A stretch of DNA of 25,864 bases from Clostridiales bacterium (GCA_012514225.1 JAAZAQ010000026.1:1-25864); one strand, 5' to 3'; shown: positions 7,543-14,710, counted from the first letter of the stretch. The notes: a model not told the origin generated them from the letters alone. A program made the numbers and translations.

Positions 7543-8711
7543 TTTGCATCCCTCCTTCCCGCGGATGCGGAAAGCATCTCGGAAACGATGCGGACCCCTT
7601 CCACAATCCCCCCCGCGCTGACTGCCTGCGGCGTCCTCCCGATGATTTCCTGGCCCACCTCCTTGTTGGTGCCTTCCATGCGCACGACGACCTTGCTGCC
7701 GCCCGAACCCTCTTCCAGGGCCAGCCGGACGCCCTCCGCGACCTCGTCGCAGCGCGTGATCCCGCCGAAGATGCAGATGAACAGGGTGTCCACGCCCGGC
7801 GTCGAAAGGACGATGCGCACCGCTTCCCGGATGCGGTCCTTGGTCGCCCCGCCGCCCAGGTCCAGCGCGCAGGCGACGGAAATCTCCTTCTTCGACAGCA
7901 AGTCGATCATGCTCATCAGCATGCCGGAGCCGTTGGACATGACCGCGACGCGGCCCTCCGCGCCCACGGGGATGTACAAAAAGCGGAACGCGCGCGCCTG
8001 TGTGACAAGCGGCGGCTCCGAATGCGCCTCGCGCATCGCCAGCAGATCCGCGTGCCGCTGCAGGGCGGAATCGTCGACGTCGATTTTGCCGTCGACGGCC
8101 GCCAATGTGCCGTCCTTCCCGACCGCCACCGGATTGATTTCCGCCAGCAGGCAATCCCGCTGTGTAAACAGCCGGTACAGGCCGCAAAGCAGGTTTTTCA
8201 GCGCGGGGAGGTGCTCCCCGCCGATGCCGGACTTGGAGACAAGGTACTGGACCGTGTAATCCGCGACGCCGACCAGGGGATTTACGGGAACCTTCAGGAT
8301 GGCGCCCGGGTTCTCCCGCGCGGTTTCCTCGATATCCACCCCGCCGCAAGGCGAGAAGATCACCATCGGCATGCCGGCGTCCCGGTCAAGGAGGATCGAC
8401 AGATACCATTCCGCGGCCATCTCGACCTTCTCGACCACCAGCAGCTGGCGGACCTGGATTCCCTTCAGGCTGGAAAAGAGCAGCGCGCCGACGATTTCGG
8501 CCAACTCCTCCGGGTTTTGCGCAAAGCGGACGCCGCCTGCCTTGCCGCGACCGCCGACCTGCACCTGCGCCTTGACGACGACAGGGTAATCGAGGCCTGC
8601 CGCCGCGACCGCTTCCGCCGCGCCTTCCCCGGACGAGAGCACGACGCCCTTCGGCGTGGCAAGCCCGTATTGGTCAAACAGCTCCTTTGCCTGGTATTCC
8701 AGCAGTTTCAC
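7539..8711 (-). CDS. sucC: ADP-forming acyl-CoA ligase beta subunit, SucC-like
   Basis: ATP-grasp subunit of 390 residues, colinear with succinyl-CoA synthetase beta. It has the N-terminal LEYQAKELFDQYG, the grasp motif VVVKAQVQVGGRGKAGGV, the INPVAV and DGKIDVDDSAL metal-binding segments, LDLGGGATKDR, and FGGITRCDEVAEG near the acyl site. The E. coli VNGAGLAM stretch is replaced by SNGSGMLM, again hinting at a different acyl substrate. The start is a GTG at 8711, 4 nt after the aldehyde dehydrogenase stop, behind a G-rich Shine-Dalgarno region. It works with the SucD-like subunit downstream. Confidence 0.92.
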   Translation of the reverse strand: MKLLEYQAKELFDQYGLATPKGVVLSSGEGAAEAVAAAGLDYPVVVKAQVQVGGRGKAGGVRFAQNPEELAEIVGALLFSSLKGIQVRQLLVVEKVEMAAEWYLSILLDRDAGMPMVIFSPCGGVDIEETARENPGAILKVPVNPLVGVADYTVQYLVSKSGIGGEHLPALKNLLCGLYRLFTQRDCLLAEINPVAVGKDGTLAAVDGKIDVDDSALQRHADLLAMREAHSEPPLVTQARAFRFLYIPVGAEGRVAVMSNGSGMLMSMIDLLSKKEISVACALDLGGGATKDRIREAVRIVLSTPGVDTLFICIFGGITRCDEVAEGVRLALEEGSGGSKVVVRMEGTNKEVGQEIIGRTPQAVSAGGIVEGVRIVSEMLSASAGRRDAK

Positions 8712-8715
8712 CCGC

Positions 8716-10065
8716 TCACCCCCAAATCTCGTCGTCGCTGGGCTGGTGCCAGCCCGGCTTGACCGTCGCGACGTGCGTTACGTTGAACAGATGCGTATAG
8801 AACAGGTTCTCGGAAATCGAGTTGTTCCCCCAGCTTCCGCACCCGAGCGTGGTGGTGGGGCTCAAGCCGTTGGTGAACGCGCCGCCGTTCTGCGTCGCGC
8901 AGACCTGGTTGACCAGGACGCGGCATACCGGCAGCGTCCTGCCCGCGTAGTCCAAATGCTGCGCGTTGTTGGAGTGAATCGAGACGCTGTGCCCCATCCC
9001 TTCGACGGACAGGTTGTCGATGGCGATTTTGACGGCTTCTTCCCATGTGTCATACGCGTAGGCGCTCATGACGGGGAACATCTTCTCCTTGCTCCAGACG
9101 CAGCCCGCCCCGGCATGGTCGGGTTTCACGATGATAAGCCGGGTGCCATCCGGAACGCTGACGCCCGCCAGTTCCGCCACCTTCAGCGCGCCCTGGCCGA
9201 TGGCGTCGCGGTGGATGACACCGCCCGGGAACAGCTTCTCGCCCATCGAGCGGACGAGCGCCGGGTCGTCGACGTAGTACGCGCCGTTCTCCTTGAACGC
9301 GGCGATGACCTCGTCAAACGTATCCTTCGGCGCGATGATGGTCTGTTCGCCGGAACAGATGATTCCATTGTCGAAAACCCGCCCGTCGACCGCCTTCTTG
9401 GCCGCGTCGCGGACGTCGATGCCCCGGTCGAAGATGCACTGCACGTTGCCCGCCCCGACGCCAAAACTGGGCTTTCCGCTGGAATAGGCGGACTTCACCA
9501 TCGCCATGCCGCCGGTCGCGATGACCACGTCGCAGGCGGACATCAGCTCGTTGGTCAGCGGGATGCTGGGCTCGGGAATCGTCTGGTACGCGTCTTCCGG
9601 CGCGCCGTGCTCCTTCAGGATCGCCCGGAACGCCTCGTTGAGGCGCATGGCGCACTTCTTCGCGCGGGGGTGCGGCGAAACGATGATCGCGTTTCCGCCC
9701 TTGAACGCGAACATCGCGTTGCACATGGGCGTGACAATCGGGTTGGTGCAGGGGGTGACGGCGGCCACGACGCCCATCGGCTTCGCCACTTCGGTGATGC
9801 CCTGCTCCGGGATGACCCGCAGCACGCCGACGGATTTCTTTCCCTTCAGCGCGTGCCAGATAATCCTGGCTTTGCCCTTGTTTTTCAGGACCTTGTGCTC
9901 GTAGGTTCCCATCCTCGTTTCTTCAGCCGCCATTTTCGCCAGCGGTTCCGCCTGGTCATAGACATACTTGGCGATGCTTCGGACGATGCCGTCGATGCGC
10001 TCCTGGTCATACCCGGCGAGCACCTGCTGCGCCGCGCGCGCTTTTGATACATACTCTGCAATCAT
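8716..10065 (-). CDS. CoA-acylating aldehyde dehydrogenase
   Basis: Aldehyde + CoA + NAD(P)+ to acyl-CoA, 449 residues. Catalytic Cys237 is in FDNGIICSGEQ. The signature SPHPRAKK (130-137), VTPCTNPIVTP (104-113) and the nucleotide-binding GVGAGNV (202-208) place it with AdhE N-terminal/EutE-type, CoA-acylating succinate-semialdehyde and sulfoacetaldehyde dehydrogenases, not with hydrolytic ALDHs. I choose the ATG at 10065 (MIAEYVSK) because AGGAG (10073-10077) is 7 nt upstream; the frame is open to 10116, but this extension lies in the promoter region. It is the first gene of the operon, divergent from the GntR regulator. Acetaldehyde and sulfoacetaldehyde are both plausible substrates. Confidence 0.93.
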   Translation of the reverse strand: MIAEYVSKARAAQQVLAGYDQERIDGIVRSIAKYVYDQAEPLAKMAAEETRMGTYEHKVLKNKGKARIIWHALKGKKSVGVLRVIPEQGITEVAKPMGVVAAVTPCTNPIVTPMCNAMFAFKGGNAIIVSPHPRAKKCAMRLNEAFRAILKEHGAPEDAYQTIPEPSIPLTNELMSACDVVIATGGMAMVKSAYSSGKPSFGVGAGNVQCIFDRGIDVRDAAKKAVDGRVFDNGIICSGEQTIIAPKDTFDEVIAAFKENGAYYVDDPALVRSMGEKLFPGGVIHRDAIGQGALKVAELAGVSVPDGTRLIIVKPDHAGAGCVWSKEKMFPVMSAYAYDTWEEAVKIAIDNLSVEGMGHSVSIHSNNAQHLDYAGRTLPVCRVLVNQVCATQNGGAFTNGLSPTTTLGCGSWGNNSISENLFYTHLFNVTHVATVKPGWHQPSDDEIWG

Positions 10066-10103
10066 CACGATTCTCCTCTCTGGTCTATGGCTTTGAACGC
10101 TAT

Positions 10104-10132
10104 TTGACATCCTCATTCTATCGCATTAGGAT
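10104..10132 (+). promoter_or_regulatory. Promoter of the GntR gene with embedded dyad operator
   Basis: TTGACA (10104-10109), a 17-nt spacer and TAGGAT (10127-10132) make a near-consensus sigma-A promoter, predicting transcription from about 10139. An imperfect inverted repeat, ATCCTCAT (10109-10116) and ATTAGGAT (10125-10132), with 7 of 8 positions paired and an 8-nt centre, covers the spacer and -10 box. That is a classic position for an autorepressing GntR operator. A second -10 candidate for the opposite direction (TAGAAT on the minus strand) falls inside the dyad. Confidence 0.7.
10115..10120 (-). promoter_or_regulatory. Candidate -10 box of the catabolic operon
   Basis: On the minus strand TAGAAT matches TATAAT at five of six positions and lies about 50 nt before the aldehyde dehydrogenase ATG, giving a short leader. 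No good -35 box is found at 16-18 nt (the best is TCTCAA or CTCTCA), so this promoter may need an activator. It lies inside the dyad proposed as the GntR operator. Confidence 0.35.
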
Positions 10133-10230
10133 ATGAATTGAGAGATTATCGGCGGTATTATTATCAAACCTGCGGCGCTTGCCCAAGCCGTTTCTACAAA
10201 GGCGGACCCGCGCGCCAAAAGGGGGACACA

Positions 10231-10929
10231 TTGTTCAGGGTGCTTCCGCACAAGCAAATCTACGAGGAAATCATCGAGGAAATCGGCAGCCGGATCCGTT
10301 CGGGCGAGTTGCCCGTGGGGGCGAAGCTGCCGCCAGAGCGCGTGCTGGCGGAACAACTGGGCGTCGGCCGGACATCGCTGCGGGAAGCGCTGCGCGCGAT
10401 GAAACGGATGGGGTGCATCCGCTCGGTGGTGGGAGACGGCAACTACGTCGACCGCGTGCTGCCCGGCCACGTCGCCCTGCCGCTGTCCATGATGCTCAGC
10501 CAGGGAAACGCGCTTGCCGCGGACGTCATCCAGGTGCGGCAGTACCTGGAGGTCCATATGGCGTCGATGGCGGCGGCCAGCGCGACGGAAGACCAACTCC
10601 GGAGCATCCGCGAAGCCATCGAAGAGATGGAAAGCCAGATCCGGGAGGGCGGCAACGGCGTCGAGGGGGACAACCGCTTTCACCTCGAAATCGCGAAGGC
10701 TTCCCAGAACAAGGCGTTCAGCATTATCGTGGAACTGCTCGCGGAACTGCTGGCGGAATCGCGCAAGGCGACCTTGAGCATCCCGGGGCAGCCGGTCAAG
10801 AGCGTCGAGGACCACCTGAGAATCTACGCGGCCATCCAGTCCGGCGACGCGGCGGCCGCGGAAGCCGCGATGGCCGACCACCTGATGAAAGCGCACCAGA
10901 TCCTCGTGGATTCGGATACCGGAAACTGA
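10231..10929 (+). CDS. GntR-family (FadR/FCD) transcriptional regulator
   Basis: DNA-binding regulator of 232 residues. The N-terminal winged helix (about 6-73) contains GAKLPPERVLAEQLGVGRTSLREALRAM, the GntR recognition region. The C-terminal helical FCD domain has Asp147, His151, His195 and His217, the family metal/ligand-binding set, so it likely senses a small acid or related metabolite. The start is TTG at 10231 with AAAAGGGGG just upstream. The frame is open back to 10138, but that lies at the predicted transcription start and gives an unrelated, odd sequence. It is divergent from the catabolic operon and convergent with the transporter operon, and is the likely local repressor or activator of both. 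Confidence 0.92.
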   Translation: MFRVLPHKQIYEEIIEEIGSRIRSGELPVGAKLPPERVLAEQLGVGRTSLREALRAMKRMGCIRSVVGDGNYVDRVLPGHVALPLSMMLSQGNALAADVIQVRQYLEVHMASMAAASATEDQLRSIREAIEEMESQIREGGNGVEGDNRFHLEIAKASQNKAFSIIVELLAELLAESRKATLSIPGQPVKSVEDHLRIYAAIQSGDAAAAEAAMADHLMKAHQILVDSDTGN

Positions 10930-10945
10930 ATCCAGGGTGGATTCA
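10927..10945. repeat. Perfect 8-bp inverted repeat at the regulator stop codon
   Basis: TGAATCCA, GGG, TGGATTCA form a perfect 8-bp-armed inverted repeat with a 3-nt centre, beginning at the TGA stop of the regulator. No T tract follows on either strand, so it is not a standard intrinsic terminator. It may stabilise the mRNA end or be a binding site. The rest of the 93-nt gap to the convergent cyclase gene shows only weak hairpins. Confidence 0.5.
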
Positions 10946-11022
10946 TCCCTGCTGGCGCGAAAACGACCGTTCCACCCGCATTGATAAGCTTAGGCCGAGA
11001 CGGGAAACCTTCGCGTTCCCCG

Positions 11023-11679
11023 TCATTCCCCGTCCAGGATTGCGATGGCTCGCACGGGCGAACCGTCCCGCCCCTGCAATTTCAGGGGCATGGAAAAGAA
11101 GTGGAACGGCTTGTCCACCGGCAGCGCTTCGAGATTGGTCAAACCCTCCACGATGATAATGCCTTTGCCCAGCAAACGGATATGGACGTACTTCCAGTCG
11201 ATCGGGTTGGGGGTCGGCAGGTCCATGCCCACCAGCCCGATGCCCTTTTGTACGAACCAGTCCGCAAGCTCTTTTGACATATACGGGAAGCCGCTGAAAT
11301 AGGACACGTCGGGAAACCGTTTGTCCCATCCTGTGTGCAGCAGCACCGCGTACCCCTTGTCCACATAGGGTTCCACGGCGGACAGGTCGGCGGGCGTGAT
11401 TTCCTCTCCCGCCTTTTTGTGCGTCAGGTCGACCCGGACGGCCGGCACGACGCAGCGCTCGAGCGGAATGGCGTCCACCGTTTCCCCGTCGTTATAGAAA
11501 TGCCTCGCGGCGTCCATGTGCGTCCCCTGGTGAGTGGACGTCGTGAGCCGGGACAGGTTATACCCGAGCGTTTCCAGCGTGCAATGCCAGCTCAGGGACA
11601 TTTTGGGGTCCATCGCCATCGTCGGCGCACCGTCGAACATCGGCGCGGTCAGGTCGATGATTTTTCCAAGCGGTTTCAT
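11023..11679 (-). CDS. Cyclase-family metal-dependent hydrolase (PF04199 type)
   Basis: Protein of 218 residues in the cyclase/kynurenine-formamidase-like family. The metal-site motif HxGTHxDxxxH is present as HQGTHMDAARH, residues 50-60, with His50, His54, Asp56 and His60. Characterised relatives hydrolyse N-formylkynurenine or isatin and use Mn or Zn. No tryptophan-catabolism gene is near, so kynurenine formamidase is unlikely. As last gene of the ABC-importer operon, 9 nt after an SDR, it could open a lactone or similar ring made by that SDR. AGGAG lies 7 nt before the ATG. The substrate is unknown. Confidence 0.85.
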   Translation of the reverse strand: MKPLGKIIDLTAPMFDGAPTMAMDPKMSLSWHCTLETLGYNLSRLTTSTHQGTHMDAARHFYNDGETVDAIPLERCVVPAVRVDLTHKKAGEEITPADLSAVEPYVDKGYAVLLHTGWDKRFPDVSYFSGFPYMSKELADWFVQKGIGLVGMDLPTPNPIDWKYVHIRLLGKGIIIVEGLTNLEALPVDKPFHFFSMPLKLQGRDGSPVRAIAILDGE

Positions 11680-11688
11680 AACAATCTC

Positions 11689-12489
11689 CTATTCGCTTCC
11701 GGCGTAGTTCGCGTCTTTGCCAAGGCCTTCCGGACCCATGGCCAGATAGCCCGAATCCGCGAAGAGGTCGTGGCCGGTGACCGCGCAGGCGTCGTCGCTG
11801 AGCAAAAAGGCAACAGAAGCCGCAATCTGGCTCGGCTCCTGCAGTTTCTGCAGCAGGTGGTAATCATCCCAGGCTTTGGGGACGCTCTCGCGCTTCCCGT
11901 CCTTGGTGGCCTTGGCCACTTCATCCGTCCAGACCCAGGCGGGGCTGCACGCGTTGACGCGGATATCCGGCGCCAGGTCCATGGCCGCGCAGCGGATCAA
12001 CTGCTTGACGGCGCCTTTTGCGGCGTTGTATGTCCAGCGGACAGGCTGCGCGATATGCCCGCTGATGCTTGAGATGCATACGACGGCGCCTTCCTTCCTG
12101 GTGCGGTTCTTGGCGAATTCGGCAATCATCAGCGCGTAGGCAGCCGGCCCCGCCATGAAGGTGTGCATCCAGTCGTCACGTGTGGCGTCCGCCCCCTTGG
12201 CGGTGAAAGGAAACGCGTTGTTCACCAGGAAATCCACTTCCCCGAACAACGCCCTTGCCTTCCGAAACAGCAAGCCGGGCGTGTCCGGGTTCTCCATGTC
12301 CGCCACGATGAACGCGACCTTGCCCGGATGCCGTTTCTCCAGTTCGGAAAGCGTTTGAAGGCCGACTTTTTCATTCCGTCCGCAAAACAATACTTCTACG
12401 CCCTCGTCCAGCAGACGCTCCACGATGGCTTTACCGATGCCGCGCGAACCGCCGGTGACAATCGCGCTTTTCCCTTTCAGACCGTTCAT
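11689..12489 (-). CDS. NADP-type short-chain dehydrogenase/reductase
   Basis: SDR of 266 residues with TGGSRGIG at 12-19, a serine pair near 140-141 and YNAAK giving Tyr154 and Lys158. Arg38 in FCGRNE after the second strand suggests NADP(H), in contrast to the NAD-type SDR at the left end of the window. The usual NNAG motif reads NNAF (90-93), an uncommon change beside the cofactor. The start at 12489 (MNGLKG) is supported by AAAGGA 6-7 nt upstream; an ATG at 12522 has no comparable site. It lies in the importer operon after a strong hairpin, so may be made at a lower level than the binding protein. Likely an early oxidation or reduction of the imported compound. Confidence 0.9.
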   Translation of the reverse strand: MNGLKGKSAIVTGGSRGIGKAIVERLLDEGVEVLFCGRNEKVGLQTLSELEKRHPGKVAFIVADMENPDTPGLLFRKARALFGEVDFLVNNAFPFTAKGADATRDDWMHTFMAGPAAYALMIAEFAKNRTRKEGAVVCISSISGHIAQPVRWTYNAAKGAVKQLIRCAAMDLAPDIRVNACSPAWVWTDEVAKATKDGKRESVPKAWDDYHLLQKLQEPSQIAASVAFLLSDDACAVTGHDLFADSGYLAMGPEGLGKDANYAGSE

Positions 12490-12528
12490 CTGGATTCCTT
12501 TCATCAACCTTGTTGCCGTCAAACGGGC

Positions 12529-12561
12529 GGCGGCGCCCGGCGTATGCTGCCGGACGCCGCC
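12529..12561 (-). promoter_or_regulatory. Strong intercistronic hairpin after the binding-protein gene
   Basis: A 13-bp GC-rich stem (12529-12541 with 12549-12561, one G-U pair) with a 7-nt loop. On the minus strand only a short CGTTTGA follows, so it is probably an attenuator or 3'-end protector, not a full terminator. It lies between the abundant-product gene (binding protein) and the enzyme genes, a usual place to set unequal expression. Confidence 0.65.
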
Positions 12562-12592
12562 AGGGTCAGTCTATTGCTGTCTGTCAGTCAGA

Positions 12593-13624
12593 TCAGAACA
12601 GCGCCGCATACTCCTCGATGTTGGTGATGTCATAGAGCATCGGGTCAACCAGCGACAGGATCTGGCCGTTCTCCAGGATGGTGTACTCGCCCAGCTTCCC
12701 AGCGGAGAAGGTCGCGCCGGGTTCGGTCTTGAAGCCGCCCTTCACCGCCGTGGCGAGGTAGACAGCGAGGTAGCCCTCGTATGGCGGGTTCCACAGTTGG
12801 AAGCCCAGGCAGGTCCCGTCCATAACGAATTCCTTCATCTCGGAAGGGAGGCCAAGGCCGGTCACGCGGATTTTTTCCGCCAGGCCCCGGGTCTGGACCA
12901 CCTTGCAGGCCGCCGCGATGCCGACCGTGGTCGGGGCGATGACGCCCTTCAGGTTCGGGTACTTCGTGATGAGCGCTTCCATCTCGATGGTGGATTTCTC
13001 CGGCTGGTCGTCCCCGTAGACGACTTCGACGAGCGTCATCTTCGAGTAGGCTTCGTCGTTCGCCAGCACTTCCTTCATCAGCTCAATCCAGGTGTTCTGG
13101 TCGGGCGCGTCGGTGGTGGCGGACAGGATGGCGAACTCGCCCTCATAGCCGATCTGCTCCGCCATCAGCTTGATCTGCGCCTTGCCGATGGTGCTGAAGT
13201 CCACGGGCATGATGGCCGCGTCGCGGTGGCTCTCGCTGCCGGGGATGTCCTGGTTGATGAGGTAGATCGGCACGCCCGCGTCGCGCGCGTCGTCAAAGGT
13301 GCCGTTGAGCGCATCGTTGGAGTTCGCCGCGATAAAGATCGCGTCCGCGTCGTTCTGCACGGCCGCTTCGACGTACTCGATCTGGCTGGTGGCCTCCGCG
13401 GTGGCCGGGCCGGTGAAGATGTACTCGTACTTGTCTTCGCCAAGCTCCGCGATGGCGTCCTTGAACCCGGAGCTCAAGGCTTCGAAGTACGGGTTGCCGA
13501 GGTTCTTCGGGATGAAGTAGATCTTGATCTTGCCCTCCTCGGCGGACACGGTCGCGACCAGCCCGCAGCAGGTTACGAGCATCAGCGCAGCCAGCGCAAT
13601 CGCCAGGATACGGTTCCTCTTCAT
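12593..13624 (-). CDS. ABC-importer substrate-binding protein, rhamnose/AI-2 (RhaS/LsrB-like) type
   Basis: Extracytoplasmic type I periplasmic-binding-protein fold, 343 residues. The signal peptide (1-28) has a basic start MKRNR, a hydrophobic core and a likely signal peptidase I site VSA|EEG. The two cysteines at 19-20 are not in a good lipobox, which is unusual for a Gram-positive binding protein. The segments KNLGNPYFEALSSGFKDA and AVQNDADAIFIAANSNDAL resemble rhamnose- and autoinducer-2-binding proteins more than ribose RbsB. A strong GGGAGG site precedes the ATG. The ligand is probably a small polyhydroxy or keto compound; it cannot be named. Confidence 0.88.
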   Translation of the reverse strand: MKRNRILAIALAALMLVTCCGLVATVSAEEGKIKIYFIPKNLGNPYFEALSSGFKDAIAELGEDKYEYIFTGPATAEATSQIEYVEAAVQNDADAIFIAANSNDALNGTFDDARDAGVPIYLINQDIPGSESHRDAAIMPVDFSTIGKAQIKLMAEQIGYEGEFAILSATTDAPDQNTWIELMKEVLANDEAYSKMTLVEVVYGDDQPEKSTIEMEALITKYPNLKGVIAPTTVGIAAACKVVQTRGLAEKIRVTGLGLPSEMKEFVMDGTCLGFQLWNPPYEGYLAVYLATAVKGGFKTEPGATFSAGKLGEYTILENGQILSLVDPMLYDITNIEEYAALF

Positions 13625-13657
13625 GCTTTTCCTCCCTTTCAGGTTTGTTTATTACTC

Positions 13658-13672
13658 ACCGGACCAGCCGGT
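13658..13672 (-). repeat. Short palindrome upstream of the binding-protein gene
   Basis: ACCGG, ACCAG, CCGGT: perfect 5-bp arms in the 87-nt gap between the second permease gene and the binding-protein gene. It could form a small hairpin that protects the binding-protein message. The signal is weak. Confidence 0.35.
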
Positions 13673-13711
13673 TTGAGCCGATTGGATGCCGTTTCTCCCC
13701 CGTGCCCGGGC

Positions 13712-14710
13712 TCAGCGGTCCCTGAAGCCCTGGACCAGCTTGCCGATGTTGGGAATAATGATCGAAAGCAACAAAATCAACCCCATCATGAACATCTGCG
13801 CGTCGGACGTGACGTTGGCGACAATCAGCCCGGTTTTCAATACGATGACGAGCAGAACCGCGATGAACGTGCCGATAATGCTCCCGTTTCCCCCGCTAAT
13901 TTCCGCGCCGCCCAGCAGCACCATCGCCACCACGTCAATTTCGGAGTTCAGGTTCATATCATACCGCACCAGGAGCAGCCGAGACATCGTCAGCAGGCCG
14001 GCGATTCCCGAAACGAACCCGGAGAGCAGAAACAGCTGCAGTTTGACCCGCCGCGTATTGACGGAGCTGAAAATCGCCGCCTGCTCGTTGGCCCCCACGG
14101 CAAGCACCTTGCGGCCAAAGCCGGTTTTGTGCAGGACCAGGTAAAAGGCAAAGGCGAGGAGGATAAAGGCCAGAATCGTGACGCCGAAGCGCGCCTTCCC
14201 GATCATGAAAACGGGGATCTTCTCGATGCTGTTGAACCATTCAGGGAATTTCCCCAGGCTCTTGTCGCCGATGAAAATCTGCGAAATCCCGCGGAACACG
14301 CTCATCGTGCCGATGGTCACGATCATCGAGGGCAGGTTCAGGTACGCGATCAAAAGCCCGTTGACGGCGCCGCAGGCCAGGCCGGTCAACAGCCCCAGCG
14401 GAATGGCCGCCTCCATGGGCAATCCGGCGTGAAAGGCCAGCGCGGCGACCGTCGCCGAGCAGCACATGGTCGCGGGGACGGAAAGGTCGATCATGCCCGC
14501 AGACACGATCAGCGTCATCGTCAGCGCCGTCATCCCCAGTTCCATGTAGCGGGTCGTGGTCCTTAAAAGATACGCGAGGTCGCGGAAACTCTCGGAAAGA
14601 GACGCGCTCACGATGAGCGTGGCGAGCAGCAATCCGAAGGGAACCCACTCCCGCCTTGAGAACACCGCGCTCAATTTGCCCCGTTTGGAGCGCCCGTCCA
14701 ACCCCTTCAC
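13712..14710 (-). CDS. ABC-importer permease (ribose/rhamnose type), second
   Basis: Inner-membrane permease of 332 residues (RbsC/BPD_transp_2 family) with about eight to ten hydrophobic helices. The conserved cytoplasmic loop SMIVTIGTMSVFRGISQIFIG and the later AEISGGNGSIIGTFIAVLLV are typical. It starts at GTG 14710, overlapping the stop of the first permease by 4 nt (GTGA) behind an AAGGAGG. The frame is open further upstream, but that part is the other permease's coding region. It pairs with the first permease as a heterodimer, as in rhamnose and AI-2 importers, unlike the homodimeric RbsC. Confidence 0.92.
   Translation of the reverse strand: MKGLDGRSKRGKLSAVFSRREWVPFGLLLATLIVSASLSESFRDLAYLLRTTTRYMELGMTALTMTLIVSAGMIDLSVPATMCCSATVAALAFHAGLPMEAAIPLGLLTGLACGAVNGLLIAYLNLPSMIVTIGTMSVFRGISQIFIGDKSLGKFPEWFNSIEKIPVFMIGKARFGVTILAFILLAFAFYLVLHKTGFGRKVLAVGANEQAAIFSSVNTRRVKLQLFLLSGFVSGIAGLLTMSRLLLVRYDMNLNSEIDVVAMVLLGGAEISGGNGSIIGTFIAVLLVIVLKTGLIVANVTSDAQMFMMGLILLLSIIIPNIGKLVQGFRDR

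Noticed and set aside
7543..8349. N-terminal extension of the SucD-like reading frame
   Set aside because: The extension is the wrong frame of the sucC-like gene; the SucD homology starts exactly at the ATG at 7542, which overlaps the sucC stop.
7539..10065. Bacterial microcompartment locus (acylating aldehyde dehydrogenase would fit)
   Set aside because: No shell protein genes are nearby and the dehydrogenase has no N-terminal encapsulation-type helix; it begins directly with the catalytic fold.
10138..10230. Longer GntR protein starting at TTG 10138, with a Cys-x-x-Cys segment
   Set aside because: The codon lies at the predicted transcription start and has no ribosome binding site; TTG 10231 has AAAAGGGGG and gives a normal family N-terminus.
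11023..11679. Kynurenine formamidase of tryptophan breakdown
   Set aside because: The metal motif fits the wider family, but no tryptophan dioxygenase or kynureninase is near and the operon is an importer operon.
12425..14566. Long plus-strand open frame opposite the binding-protein and permease genes
   Set aside because: The antisense translation is charged and featureless, while the minus strand holds complete ABC-importer proteins.
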